From Dimargaris cristalligena (taxonomy: Eukaryota; Kickxellomycota; Dimargaritomycetes; Dimargaritales; Dimargaritaceae), in contig JANBQC010000153.1 in NCBI GenBank assembly GCA_027576995.1, positions 1-50,996 on the forward strand: 50,996 nt of DNA. Direction: 5' to 3'. The position numbers were made by a program, and so were the translations under genes. The stretch's first letter is position 1, and each line of letters starts with the position of its first letter. The notes beneath the pieces were generated by a model that worked only from the letters and a program-made list of their open reading frames with translations, was not told the DNA's origin and ran no database searches. Shown here one piece after another: positions 23,292 through 32,214 of the stretch.

Positions 23292-23574
23292 TATAAAAAG
23301 GATGGACAATTCGGCATACCATTAGCCTCAGATGACTATTGACCCTACTTGTCCACCACCTACACTCGCTCTCCACTCGTTTATTTCCTCATCTAAATGG
23401 ATTAATAAATCTAAGTATTCTTATTTTAACAACTCGTTACACTCGTTTACTAAGAAGGGCGTATTACTTTCATGGAGTGATTTTATTAAGAAATGCTTTG
23501 GTGTAGGGGTGCTTGTAGTGAGGCAAGGTGATAGAATCAACAGGAAAGAGTGGTATTCAACCAGAAGCCTGTAA
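23292..23574 (+). CDS. Doubtful 80-codon ORF behind a TATA box
   Basis: TATAAAAA at 23292-23299 precedes the ATG at 23332 by about 40 bases, and the frame runs to 23574. The product is basic and Ser/Lys-rich (SSSKWINKSKYSYFNN) with no signal peptide and no recognised domain. The close TATA box is the only positive evidence. Confidence 0.22.
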
Positions 23575-24164
23575 CAAATAATTTAGAAAGTAAGTTGGGG
23601 ATAATCTGAGCCCATGTACTGGCCCATCTTAAAGGTTCAACTAGAAATAGTCGCAGAATATTGTTCGATCCCATCCAAGTATGCCAATATCCATCACCTT
23701 TTCTAACACTAATGGAAATCAGACCATCGGTTGTTTAAGCGGCTAGGGTAGTTCGGCGTCCCTTTCTATAGCTAGTGGCTTTCCGCCCAAGACCGTTAAG
23801 AAAAATACTTTGGGGCAATCTGTTTCCTGAACATGGAATTTGATTTGTCGGATACAATAGATCATTTATTATATTATACTCTCGCCCGAAGCAGGTTTCG
23901 TGATCTCTAAGATGTCCAATTTGGCCAATGGTATATAACCGCTGTATAACGAACAATCGGCGTGCAGCGCTGTAAGGCAAAATAAGCCCTACCCAATTGC
24001 GGCTGTGAGAGAATTCCCGTTGGAGTACCAGTGCGAAAATGCAGTTGGAGAGGGATGTTCCACCACTGGTACTGTCAGAAAAGATAATTTTAATGCCAAA
24101 GGTGGCCTTCCGCTAGCTAACAAGGGGCTGTCCTCAACAGATAATGTGTAGCTTGTTGACAAAT

Positions 24165-24290
24165 ATGTCCCGACGGGCATATTACTACCACCTGCTTCTG
24201 ACCAACTACATTAGTTTATTTAGATAGTATATGTCCTTTCATTTTAACCCCTAAAAATGCCCCCGTATGACTATAATAATCAATAAAAAT
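24165..24290. repeat. Duplicated segment (copy 2)
   Basis: Partner of 20565-20695, in the same orientation 3.6 kb away. The similarity is clearest from the CCCGACGGG word rightwards into noncoding sequence; leftwards into the protease-like frame it fades quickly. The frameshifted NmrA-like copy lies between the two. Confidence 0.6.
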
Positions 24291-25412
24291 ACCTACTTAG
24301 AGCTACTTATTGTATTCTGGTTACTTTCTTTTCGCTAACTTAGGTTTATTAATACGTCTAGTATTTCAAATAGACTGCACCTATTATAAATATGGTTTCT
24401 CGGCGTCGTTCATAAATAACCCCCTGGTAAATTATTTGAATTTCGATACCATTGACATTTTATTAATCCTGCTGGGATTCAGGCAGAAAATGGGTGAATC
24501 CAAATAACACTACAGTGTAAAGATGGTCGTATAGGTGGGTATGATGTCGCGATATAAAACGAGCACACTCTTTCCGCCGCTTTTACACTGCATCTTGCTG
24601 CTTTTACGGTGAAATCACCATTTGCAACAAAAATATTATTAGTCATTTCACTATCAGCTTGCATTAAAGAGTCCGGCCTTATTCCTAATGTTTCTGGTTC
24701 CATCAATTTTTTCATTTGGTTTTTTATTTTGCGTTATCATTGCAATGTAGCGGCCGCTGAGGGCCCTCTAAAGCTTACATAAATTATTTGTGAAGGTTCC
24801 TCTCATCTAGGGAGGTTATCATCGCCTACTCTTTTGATTTTTCCATTTCTTTTAATCCCATCGCGTCCTTCCCTTTCCTCGAAGTTCCTATTATTATCCG
24901 CTGGTCATTTTTCGCAATAAATTATTACATCCCCGCCTTTCTTTCATGGATGACCACTTCGCCTCCAGTTTTTTCTATGACGACGTCCTACTCCGCCCCC
25001 GTCTCGCCCAATCCGGCGTGCCTCCCATCTCCTGCCGCCAGGGAGCCGTCCTCCATACCTTTAAGCCGCGCCCATATGGGGGCCACTCCTTCCACTAGGA
25101 TTCCGAAGGCTAACAGTACTAGGCCGGACGCCCCCACCAGTATACATGTGGGACTCTTGACATTCCCACTCAACTTTAAAATGGTTATTTCCGAATACCG
25201 GATAAAGCCCTTGTATCACCATAACATTACACTTAAAGCGAAACCAAAGCGAGCCTGGTTGGGGGCATAAATAAGGAAACGACTGAAGTGCAGTGCTATA
25301 TAATTAAAGTGGCCCACCTCCGCTACCTCCGCTACTATCTGCTCTAGATATTTTCGGACATATCAGTGTTTCTCTCCTATTCCAGCAATATTAGTAAGTA
25401 GTAACAACAAAG

Positions 25413-25546
25413 GTATGTAGTATCATAATATCCTCTCACTTTACCACACAAAATAGTCCAGTGCACTCTCCGGATGACCCACTGGGAGCTATATATTAAA
25501 GAAATACTCTGCTTAATCTATTTATACATTTGTCTTGTTCTCCACA
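25413..25546 (+). other. Probable 5'UTR intron of the secreted orphan gene
   Basis: AAAG then GTATGT at 25413 and TTCTCCACAG ending at 25546, 24 bases before the ATG at 25571. Splice signals are good and the leader has no competing ORF. Confidence 0.45.
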
Positions 25547-25570
25547 GTTAAGGTTTTGACAACCAATTCG

Positions 25571-27037
25571 ATGGCTCGCCATACACTCATCTGGCTGTTG
25601 GTTATGTGCCAGGACTATACCCAGTCTTCGTCTACCGACAACTTAGTCCATATATCATCGGATAAAGCTGTCCACAGAAAACTCATGACCAATCAAAATG
25701 GCTACTCGTCGTTCCAGTTTGCCGATAAGGCCCTGTCGCCGCCCGTAGACCCTAAATATGGGGAACCTACTCAATTACCAACCCCCAGCCAGCCTATTGC
25801 AGAAATTTCCATCACTAAAACACACCACAGTCTGCCGGGGTTTGCCGAGTCCTTTGGGTCCATATGGAGTACTGTCGACGGTATTGATCAACAAGGTCCC
25901 TCCTTCATCGATAAGTACCCAGCCTACTACAGTAATTGGCATCCGGGGCTGGGCCAACATTTTGGGAGAACCCATGTGCCACAGTCAGCCGCCCATCAAG
26001 GGAATATCAACCGGCCCCTGATACCGGTAGAAAGCCCGGGTTACCATATTGTACGGGAGCACAACGAACATGCGGTACATTCAGAACACCAATTCGGCAC
26101 CAAACTCCCCACTTATGTGAGAAGTGGCCCGTCCTCCCCTAACAGATCAGCTAAGCCGAATAGTGAAATGGACAGCGCATCTCTGACTGATCGGCCATTC
26201 AACGAGACGGTGGGTGACTTCGACCCACCCGGTACCTCACAGATCGCTTGCTTGACCAGTTACCTCTCAACTCGAAAGTACCCGTCTCCCGCTGAGAAAT
26301 TTCTGGGTTTACTTGCGACTGGTGTTGTAAAGTTAAATTCAAGCGGAGAATTGATTATCAGTGGGAGACATGTTGACGTGGCTGAGCGAATCGTTCGGGT
26401 CTTCAGGAAATCGCCAGGAATGGCCTTGAACAAATCAGTGGAACTATGCAAATATATCTCCCAGGTGGCCTTTCCAGGGCCCCAGAACACACCAGGCACG
26501 TTGGTAGAGGATAGAATTCGGGGCTCAGATAATATCGGCAGTGGTCGCGTGGTCAATACCGGTGCCAAGGATGGGGGAATAGTGGACCAAGTCAGTGACT
26601 TTCTTGGCAAGCTTACCAAAACACTGTCTGATCAAAGATTTTCGGTCGAAAAAAGAAAAACTCGTGAATCGCTAAACCATACTTTCGGACTCCGAAATCA
26701 CCTCAGCAGGTTTCTCAAACTCAATATGAGGAATCTGGCTAGTCCATCGCTCATCTATGCGTTGGGTCATGATGGAACTGCTACAGAATACTTCGCCTAT
26801 ACTTTTACCCATAACAACGGCTACGACTGTGAGGGCCTCGCTAACGAAGCAAAATTGCTTGGAAAGGTTTTTAGCCTTCACTATATATCCTTAAAGGCGA
26901 ATCTAATTAATCTGGCGGACCCGAGGCAGTTAGCGGAGGTATTAATAGCTGGAAAAAAGGAGATAGCCAGGTATGTGGGTCAATTTAATGAACGGAATAA
27001 GTCAAAATTATCCCGTCAGAAAGAAAGGCTGGGCTAA
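25571..27037 (+). CDS. Orphan predicted secreted protein, 488 aa
   Basis: Single coding exon. The ATG at 25571 (MARHTLIWLLVMCQDYTQSS) gives a short basic n-region and a hydrophobic core typical of a signal peptide; the upstream in-frame codons begin at a TTG and lie across the splice acceptor, so they are not used. The N-terminal half is low-complexity, rich in Pro, His, Ser and Gly, and looks disordered. From about residue 230 (CLTSYLSTRKYPSPAEKFLG) the protein is more ordered and helical, with a His/Asn-containing segment (FAYTFTHNNGYDCEGLANEA) and a Lys/Arg-rich tail. Several N-x-S/T sites are present. No family recognised; with the other secreted orphans it makes this block resemble an effector-type compartment. 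Confidence 0.7.
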   Translation: MARHTLIWLLVMCQDYTQSSSTDNLVHISSDKAVHRKLMTNQNGYSSFQFADKALSPPVDPKYGEPTQLPTPSQPIAEISITKTHHSLPGFAESFGSIWSTVDGIDQQGPSFIDKYPAYYSNWHPGLGQHFGRTHVPQSAAHQGNINRPLIPVESPGYHIVREHNEHAVHSEHQFGTKLPTYVRSGPSSPNRSAKPNSEMDSASLTDRPFNETVGDFDPPGTSQIACLTSYLSTRKYPSPAEKFLGLLATGVVKLNSSGELIISGRHVDVAERIVRVFRKSPGMALNKSVELCKYISQVAFPGPQNTPGTLVEDRIRGSDNIGSGRVVNTGAKDGGIVDQVSDFLGKLTKTLSDQRFSVEKRKTRESLNHTFGLRNHLSRFLKLNMRNLASPSLIYALGHDGTATEYFAYTFTHNNGYDCEGLANEAKLLGKVFSLHYISLKANLINLADPRQLAEVLIAGKKEIARYVGQFNERNKSKLSRQKERLG

Positions 27038-27581
27038 GGTCGTGTCAGAAATATAATCCCTTTTTCCCCCTACATATACTTAAGCTTGCGGAGTGCTCCG
27101 GAATGATGATAATTATTTGATTACACTGGCCAGTTGCGAAAACCCACATTTCTCAATAACCACTTAAAACTTAGGTCAGAACCCATCACCGATTCACATT
27201 TAATATCAGCACTGGTGGTAAGTGGGACTGTCCATCATAGAGGTGTGTGGCATAATTAGCTTACCAAAGACCTTATTGATATCAATATTTATTGACTTAA
27301 TAGCCCACAAGAGCTATAAGTCACTGAATGTAGTCATGTGCATTTCACTTATATACGGGCTAAGTAATCCATCCCCTTTAAATTATGAGTAATTAATAAG
27401 AGGATCCCTTCATTGAACACATAAAGGACTGCAATTTACCAATATAGTTTGTTGATTAGTCAAATATTAACCATCTTGACCATCCACACCAGATATCTAG
27501 CAGATATTACACTATAAATAAAAATGACCTCTTTTTGAAAGTCTTCTAAATGGAATTGGTCTTGGTTAAACTCATATGCAA

Positions 27582-27735
27582 ATCAGTACTGTTGGACCAT
27601 TTAATCCACCTTAATCCCACCAGCTTAGGCATCCAACTATATTAGGCCTTATAGTACTATATTGGCCTTCCCATAGTCAGACATCTAAACCAGCCAGATT
27701 AAGGTAGATTAGATGGTCCGACAGTAATAACTGAT
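27582..27735. repeat. Imperfect 150-bp foldback (inverted repeat), MITE-like
   Basis: The left arm (ATCAGT, then ACTGTTGGACCATTTAATCC) pairs with the reverse complement of the right arm (ATCAGT, then ACTGTCGGACCATCTAATCT) for about 75 bases. The outer 35 bases of each arm are the best matched and most mismatches are transitions. The transcript would fold into one long hairpin. No target-site duplication is obvious. Confidence 0.65.
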
Positions 27736-28374
27736 GATATAAATTTCCAAAAACTAAGAGGCGGCAGTAGCAATCAGCTTTGATAATAGCCAATAAGTGT
27801 GTATTCTTCCGTTCTGTTGTGTGTTATATTAAGAAAATTATTGGCTGAGTAACCTGCTACAATATCATGGTTTGTCCCAAGGTTATAAGGAAATTAATGG
27901 TTCAAGCAAGGGCACATATGGTTTTTATTGTACTAACAGTTCTTTTAAATTATCTCACTATGGTATCACTAAATGACAAAAAAACCCAAATCAATGCTTG
28001 TATACAATATTCCGAGCAAAAATAGGAAATAAAACTGGTATTATTAATAGGACATTTGTAAGGAGGTCCAGCCATAAAAGAGGTAGCCGTTTTAGTGAGC
28101 AGGCAATATAGGATGAAGATGTCAACTGCGGGATTGGTCTATTGATGTGTTTGGATAAAGAGGTGAGGGGAAGGAAATGAGGCTATCTGGAAGCACTGCT
28201 CAGCTAACTAGAAAACAACAGCAACTTCAATGTCTATTGATTTCCGGTTTTCTTCAGTGAATCATATAATACCACTCCTACTTCGCCATTGTCTCGCTAC
28301 TACCCCAAAACATAGGTGACCATCCCTCCCCTGTCTTTATCAGCCGTACATAATCCCTTGCCTTGCCTTATTGT

Positions 28375-28635
28375 ATGGAATCCGAGCAGGTATTTTACAT
28401 AGGAGAAGTAATTCCTCGATCTCCTAGTTGTAGCAATTGGGATATTATTCCAAATTCAATGACAGATGTATGCCTCGTGTTGGAGGAATTATTTAGTAAC
28501 GCAACCCTCTGTGGGATATATATACCTAAAGGATATTTTATCTATACATCAGACGGTTTCTTCCGCTTTACTTATTGTGGGACTATTGTCCGTGGAAGGA
28601 AGAACCCCGCCCCGTGCACTCGACAACCCGGGTGA
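28375..28635 (+). CDS. Doubtful ORF with several cysteines
   Basis: ATG frame of 86 codons (MESEQVFYIGEVIPRS, SMTDVCLVLEELFSNATLCG). Protein-like composition with five Cys residues, but no signal peptide, no recognised domain and no neighbouring exon. It may be an exon or remnant of a lost gene. Confidence 0.22.
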   Translation: MESEQVFYIGEVIPRSPSCSNWDIIPNSMTDVCLVLEELFSNATLCGIYIPKGYFIYTSDGFFRFTYCGTIVRGRKNPAPCTRQPG

Positions 28636-29814
28636 TATATTCAGGGCATTTCTACCATGAAATTACGGCTTGGAACAAGTACTAAGCATGATCCCGGTGC
28701 TTACCCTTCTCCTTCAAACATAGTCACTGGACGCTGTAAGCAAGTAGACTTTTCTTCTATGTTCCTACTGTATAGGGTCGCTCGTTTAGAGGCACCCTAC
28801 TAGTATAGCACGGGTCTCTATCATTCTTTTATTTAGCATACCACTTGGTCGAGTGTGCGAGTTCGTTGATACCCTGCCACACTTCGAGGCCACAATTTAT
28901 TCCCGATAGATATTTGTCCAGCTGAATGATTGAAGGTGGTGTCACTAATTCCAGTTTTTACAGCCCCCATGTCAGTCAAAGCCGCTTTTTTCAGGCGGAG
29001 TGTCTGTGAAGCAATTGTTTAGGGGACATTAGTATCTTTCACGAACCTCTGTCCCGATATAAATTAATAAATGGATAAAAATTGGGAATACTGATTCAGG
29101 GATATAGCTCGACTATGAATTTTAGAGTAGACTGGCGTGATTGTAAAGGGAATAGAGTAAATTCAATATACAGTATTGGCGGTGGTGGCAGTAGTAATAA
29201 CATGGTGATGAGCTAATACCAATAAACATTTGAGGACTTGTTTTACCCAATATTTGTAATTCAATAACGGCGAAACGCAAGAGTGGCATATGTTGCCAAG
29301 AATCACACAAAATAGTTGGCCAGTGGTCGCTATGGGCAGTGTGACCATCCATAAATGAGTTAAATCCACATTCGGAATGTGATAAAGGGTATGCTGCAAG
29401 ATGGTATTTTATTAGTATGCACCGTTCAATACACGCAGGTGTTTGGCGACAACTAGACTTTCCTAAGTTGGCTAAGAATAACCGGAACTTAAAAACCACC
29501 CTTATTGCCAGATATCCACCAGGGCACTTCGTACAATAACTAAATACTTGCGTGGGATCCATCTGTTCCTCACTTAAAGCATTGGCTAACAAACAGATAT
29601 ACTCTTTAGAATCACAGAAATTTATTCTTACGTATGTAATCGAAAATAGTCATGAATGGTCAAGCAAGGCTACATGCAACAAACCGTAGGATAAATAATC
29701 AAGATAATTCCGCAAAATGTACTAGAAAGCAAACTCGTTAGTGGTTTAGTAGGCAGAATAACGTAGCCATATACTAGTTTGCCCAAGCCTAGACTACCGC
29801 CGTACTCCAAATGG

Positions 29815-30855
29815 CTAGTGCTGGGGCTTGAAGTCCTTCTCGTAGTGCTGGAAGAACTGCTTGACCGTGGTGGGATTGTGGCCCAGCATCTTCTCGAGGT
29901 CCTTGGTCACTTCGTCCATGTGGCCCTTGTTGATGTGCTCGAAAATCTCCACCGCACAGGCAATCTCCTCCTCACGCAAGTAGCCGTGTTCCTTGAGGCA
30001 GTGCTTGAGCTCGTCCATGGAAATGCGCTTGAACTCGAACTTGGTGTCCAGGGCACTGCTAGCCTCCTCAGCGATACACTTGCCAGTCACCTTCTCAGGG
30101 CCCGTGATACAAATTACGTGGGCCTTGCCCTCCGACATCCAGTCCTGGTGCTCGTCAACAGTGGGAACGTCAGAAGTATGGTGGTCACCCTGTTTCTTCA
30201 TGTGTTTACCCACTAGACACAGGTATCCAGTGGCTAGGTCAAACATGGCCATGGGTGCAAACTTATGGTCCTTGAGGGGTAGGGGAATCTGGCTCTCCCC
30301 CTGGATACGGTCCTGGAAAAAGTACAGGTGTTCCATGGGCAGGGCCATCCGGAGGACCAGGCCGTGGATCTGGTGACCGCGGTGCTGGCCGTGGCCGCCT
30401 CCCTCGATGCACTCCTTGAACATCTTCTCCATGTGGTGGAGCATCTTCAAGTGCTGGCCCTCAGCTTTGTCAAGATTGAGCACCGACAGCATGGTTAGAC
30501 ACCGCACCTGGACTTCCTTGGCGCACTCCAGGAAACACTTCCACAGCTTGGGGACGTGGTGCTCGCCGGACTGGGAGAGGTTCTGGTGGACGGGCACCAG
30601 GACCACGGCATCGGCCTCCTTGAAGTACTTGCCAATATCCTGCATACGGTCCTCGCTGTACTTGAACAGGTGCACGCGGTCTTCCTTGCGAAGCATCTTG
30701 GCCCACTCGCGGGTTTCGTCCGTTACACCGCAGTAGATTTTCTCAATGCAGTCGCGGGCCTTGCCGTGCAACAGTCCGTAGCAGAAGCTGAACCCGATCC
30801 ACTGGTCGCAGGAGGTGACACAGAGGGTAATTTTGTTGGAGCGGAGGCAGGCCAT
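29815..30855 (-). CDS. NmrA-like NAD(P)-binding Rossmann protein, copy 2 (intact)
   Basis: Single-exon gene of 346 aa. The order of elements fits NmrA/atypical short-chain dehydrogenases: N-terminal beta-strand (NKITLCVTSC), a second strand leading to ADAVVLVP, HMEKMFKECIEGGGHG, LVLRMALPMEHLYFFQDRI, IPLPLKDHKFAPMAMFDLAT, then CITGPEKVTGKCIAEEAS and a C-terminal HINKGHMDEVTKDLEKMLG helix ending in KQFFQHYEKDF. These proteins bind NAD(P) as redox sensors or reductases. The usual GxxGxxG dinucleotide loop after strand one is not present: the segment is CDQWIGFSFCYGLL. A His-rich loop (GGGHGQHRGHQIHG) is unusual. CCTATAAAAG at 31021-31030 (minus) is the TATA box, about 170 bases upstream. High codon bias suggests strong expression. 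Confidence 0.8.
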   Translation of the reverse strand: MACLRSNKITLCVTSCDQWIGFSFCYGLLHGKARDCIEKIYCGVTDETREWAKMLRKEDRVHLFKYSEDRMQDIGKYFKEADAVVLVPVHQNLSQSGEHHVPKLWKCFLECAKEVQVRCLTMLSVLNLDKAEGQHLKMLHHMEKMFKECIEGGGHGQHRGHQIHGLVLRMALPMEHLYFFQDRIQGESQIPLPLKDHKFAPMAMFDLATGYLCLVGKHMKKQGDHHTSDVPTVDEHQDWMSEGKAHVICITGPEKVTGKCIAEEASSALDTKFEFKRISMDELKHCLKEHGYLREEEIACAVEIFEHINKGHMDEVTKDLEKMLGHNPTTVKQFFQHYEKDFKPQH

Positions 30856-31020
30856 GATATTGATAGATGAGGGTGGGCGTGGGGATGCGTGTATTTAGAT
30901 ATGACTTGGCAAAAAGTGTTTAGAGAATGGAAGAAGGGCCTGCAAATGTAAGACGAGGCAGAGGTGGTAATGTAATGGTTGATGTTGGACTGAAGAAATA
31001 ATAGGGGGCGTTTAACTGGG

Positions 31021-31030
31021 CTTTTATAGG
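31021..31030 (-). promoter_or_regulatory. TATA box of NmrA-like copy 2
   Basis: CCTATAAAAG on the minus strand about 170 bases before the ATG at 30855, with a long C/T-rich leader between. Confidence 0.5.
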
Positions 31031-31338
31031 CGGTGGAGTCAGGTTTAGACGTGGATTGCTAACAATATGGATTGTGGGTGCGTCCAATGATGGACGAAAT
31101 GTTAATCTTGAATGATAGATAAATTCACGGAAGGTGTGGTTTCCCTTCTACGTAGTCTACATTCATCCACAACAGTCGTGGTAGAATTAGATTACCTGGG
31201 AGTGGAAAGGTCTTGTTTAATCGCTGGGCCGAGCCTGGATCTGTGCACTGAGACCTTTCATAAGCAAACATTTGATTGACTAGACAGAGGTACAAGGGCC
31301 AATCCCAACAGCCATAAGTTCAACGAAGCTTTGGTGAT

Positions 31339-31827
31339 ATGGATATTTATCAGGTACTAATTCAGATCAAATCAAATGAAATAGTGGCCTTGCAGGGAGA
31401 AACGGCGAAGGGCCATCCCTTGGGAATTATAATCAACCTGACCTCTCCGGAAATCATAAACTGGCTTCGGTCAATAGATTCTAGCCGAATCCTCAAAGTA
31501 ATCACCTTTTACCTTACGGTATGGGGCTTTAATTGCCGATGCAAACAGCCTGGCCACATCTATAGCCTTGGGTTTATAAATCGGACCATAATCAAAGACA
31601 GATTCTATATTGTGTGTTCGCCAAAGATACACTGGCATCATTTGGACTTGAGAAAGGTAAGTGTCAAATACCTGTATTTCGTGGTAATAAATAGGGGGAG
31701 GAAGAATGTCGCTTATACTTTCCAATTGGCCATTGGCTTTATATCCGAATTGCATGAGAGAGGTCCAATCCAACAGAATATCATAAAAAACTCGATTGGT
31801 GAATTAGCTGCTGCTAGTAAAAAATAA
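31339..31827 (+). CDS. Doubtful 162-codon ORF of unknown function
   Basis: Starts with an ATG (MDIYQVLIQIKSNEIVAL) and runs to a TAA. Composition is protein-like, but no domain is recognised and there is no clear promoter. The opposite strand carries an equally protein-like frame (31471-31773, containing IYKPKAIDVARLFASAIKAP and ending EDSARIY), so which strand is coding, if either, is unresolved. Confidence 0.25.
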   Translation: MDIYQVLIQIKSNEIVALQGETAKGHPLGIIINLTSPEIINWLRSIDSSRILKVITFYLTVWGFNCRCKQPGHIYSLGFINRTIIKDRFYIVCSPKIHWHHLDLRKVSVKYLYFVVINRGRKNVAYTFQLAIGFISELHERGPIQQNIIKNSIGELAAASKK

Positions 31828-32214
31828 TGATGTCCTATAATAACAGTTATATATATTTTTGAATAATATATGCCTCGAGTTTCGACCCAAACCGAGCGGT
31901 ATTAGTCACACAAACTTATGGCTATTATATAGTCGCACTCTTTTTGTCCTGAACCACTTAGTTGAAGGTGGTGTATATTTGAGAAATATCCCAATAAATT
32001 CTAATACATAAGTTTAGGCGGGTTTTATAGAGAAGTGGGGCAACGGTAACCCACTGCGTGGTACAAGAAAGAGAGATTCCCCTTCTCCTCCTCCATTGCG
32101 TCTCAAAACACTTTGCTCCTAATATAGCCCAAGGCAACATACCCGATATATTGCAGCTTCGCTTTGACCTGTTTTCCTTTTTTTTTGCCCTTTCGCTATT
32201 TTAAATTCGACAAC

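Larger units (their letters stand above)
22713..25570. other. Gene-poor stretch with small doubtful ORFs
   Basis: Apart from the small ORFs and the repeat listed separately, this 2.8 kb holds nothing I can support. A minus ORF at 23989-24180 begins MPVGTYLSTSYTLS next to the duplicated segment and may be a further protease relic. A 50-codon plus ORF starts at about 24947. A likely 5'UTR intron of the next gene spans 25413-25546. Confidence 0.35.
27038..29814. other. 2.8-kb AT-rich stretch without a supported gene
   Basis: Contains the foldback element at 27582-27735, a doubtful Cys-containing ORF at 28375-28635, and a minus ORF at 29122-29592 (TTG start, several Cys, ECGFNSFMDGHTAHSDHW) that could be an exon of an unrecognised gene but has no start or splice support. 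Confidence 0.35.
30856..32214. other. Promoter of NmrA-like copy 2 and spacer to DUS4
   Basis: TATA box at 31021-31030 on the minus strand. The overlapping ORFs at 31339-31827 (+) and 31471-31773 (-) are discussed separately. The last 250 bases form the DUS4 promoter, ending in a T-rich then CGACAAC leader before the ATG at 32215. Confidence 0.4.

Noticed and set aside
25535..25570. Extending the secreted orphan gene upstream to 25535
   Set aside because: The codon there is TTG and the stretch crosses a good splice acceptor; the ATG at 25571 starts a proper signal peptide.
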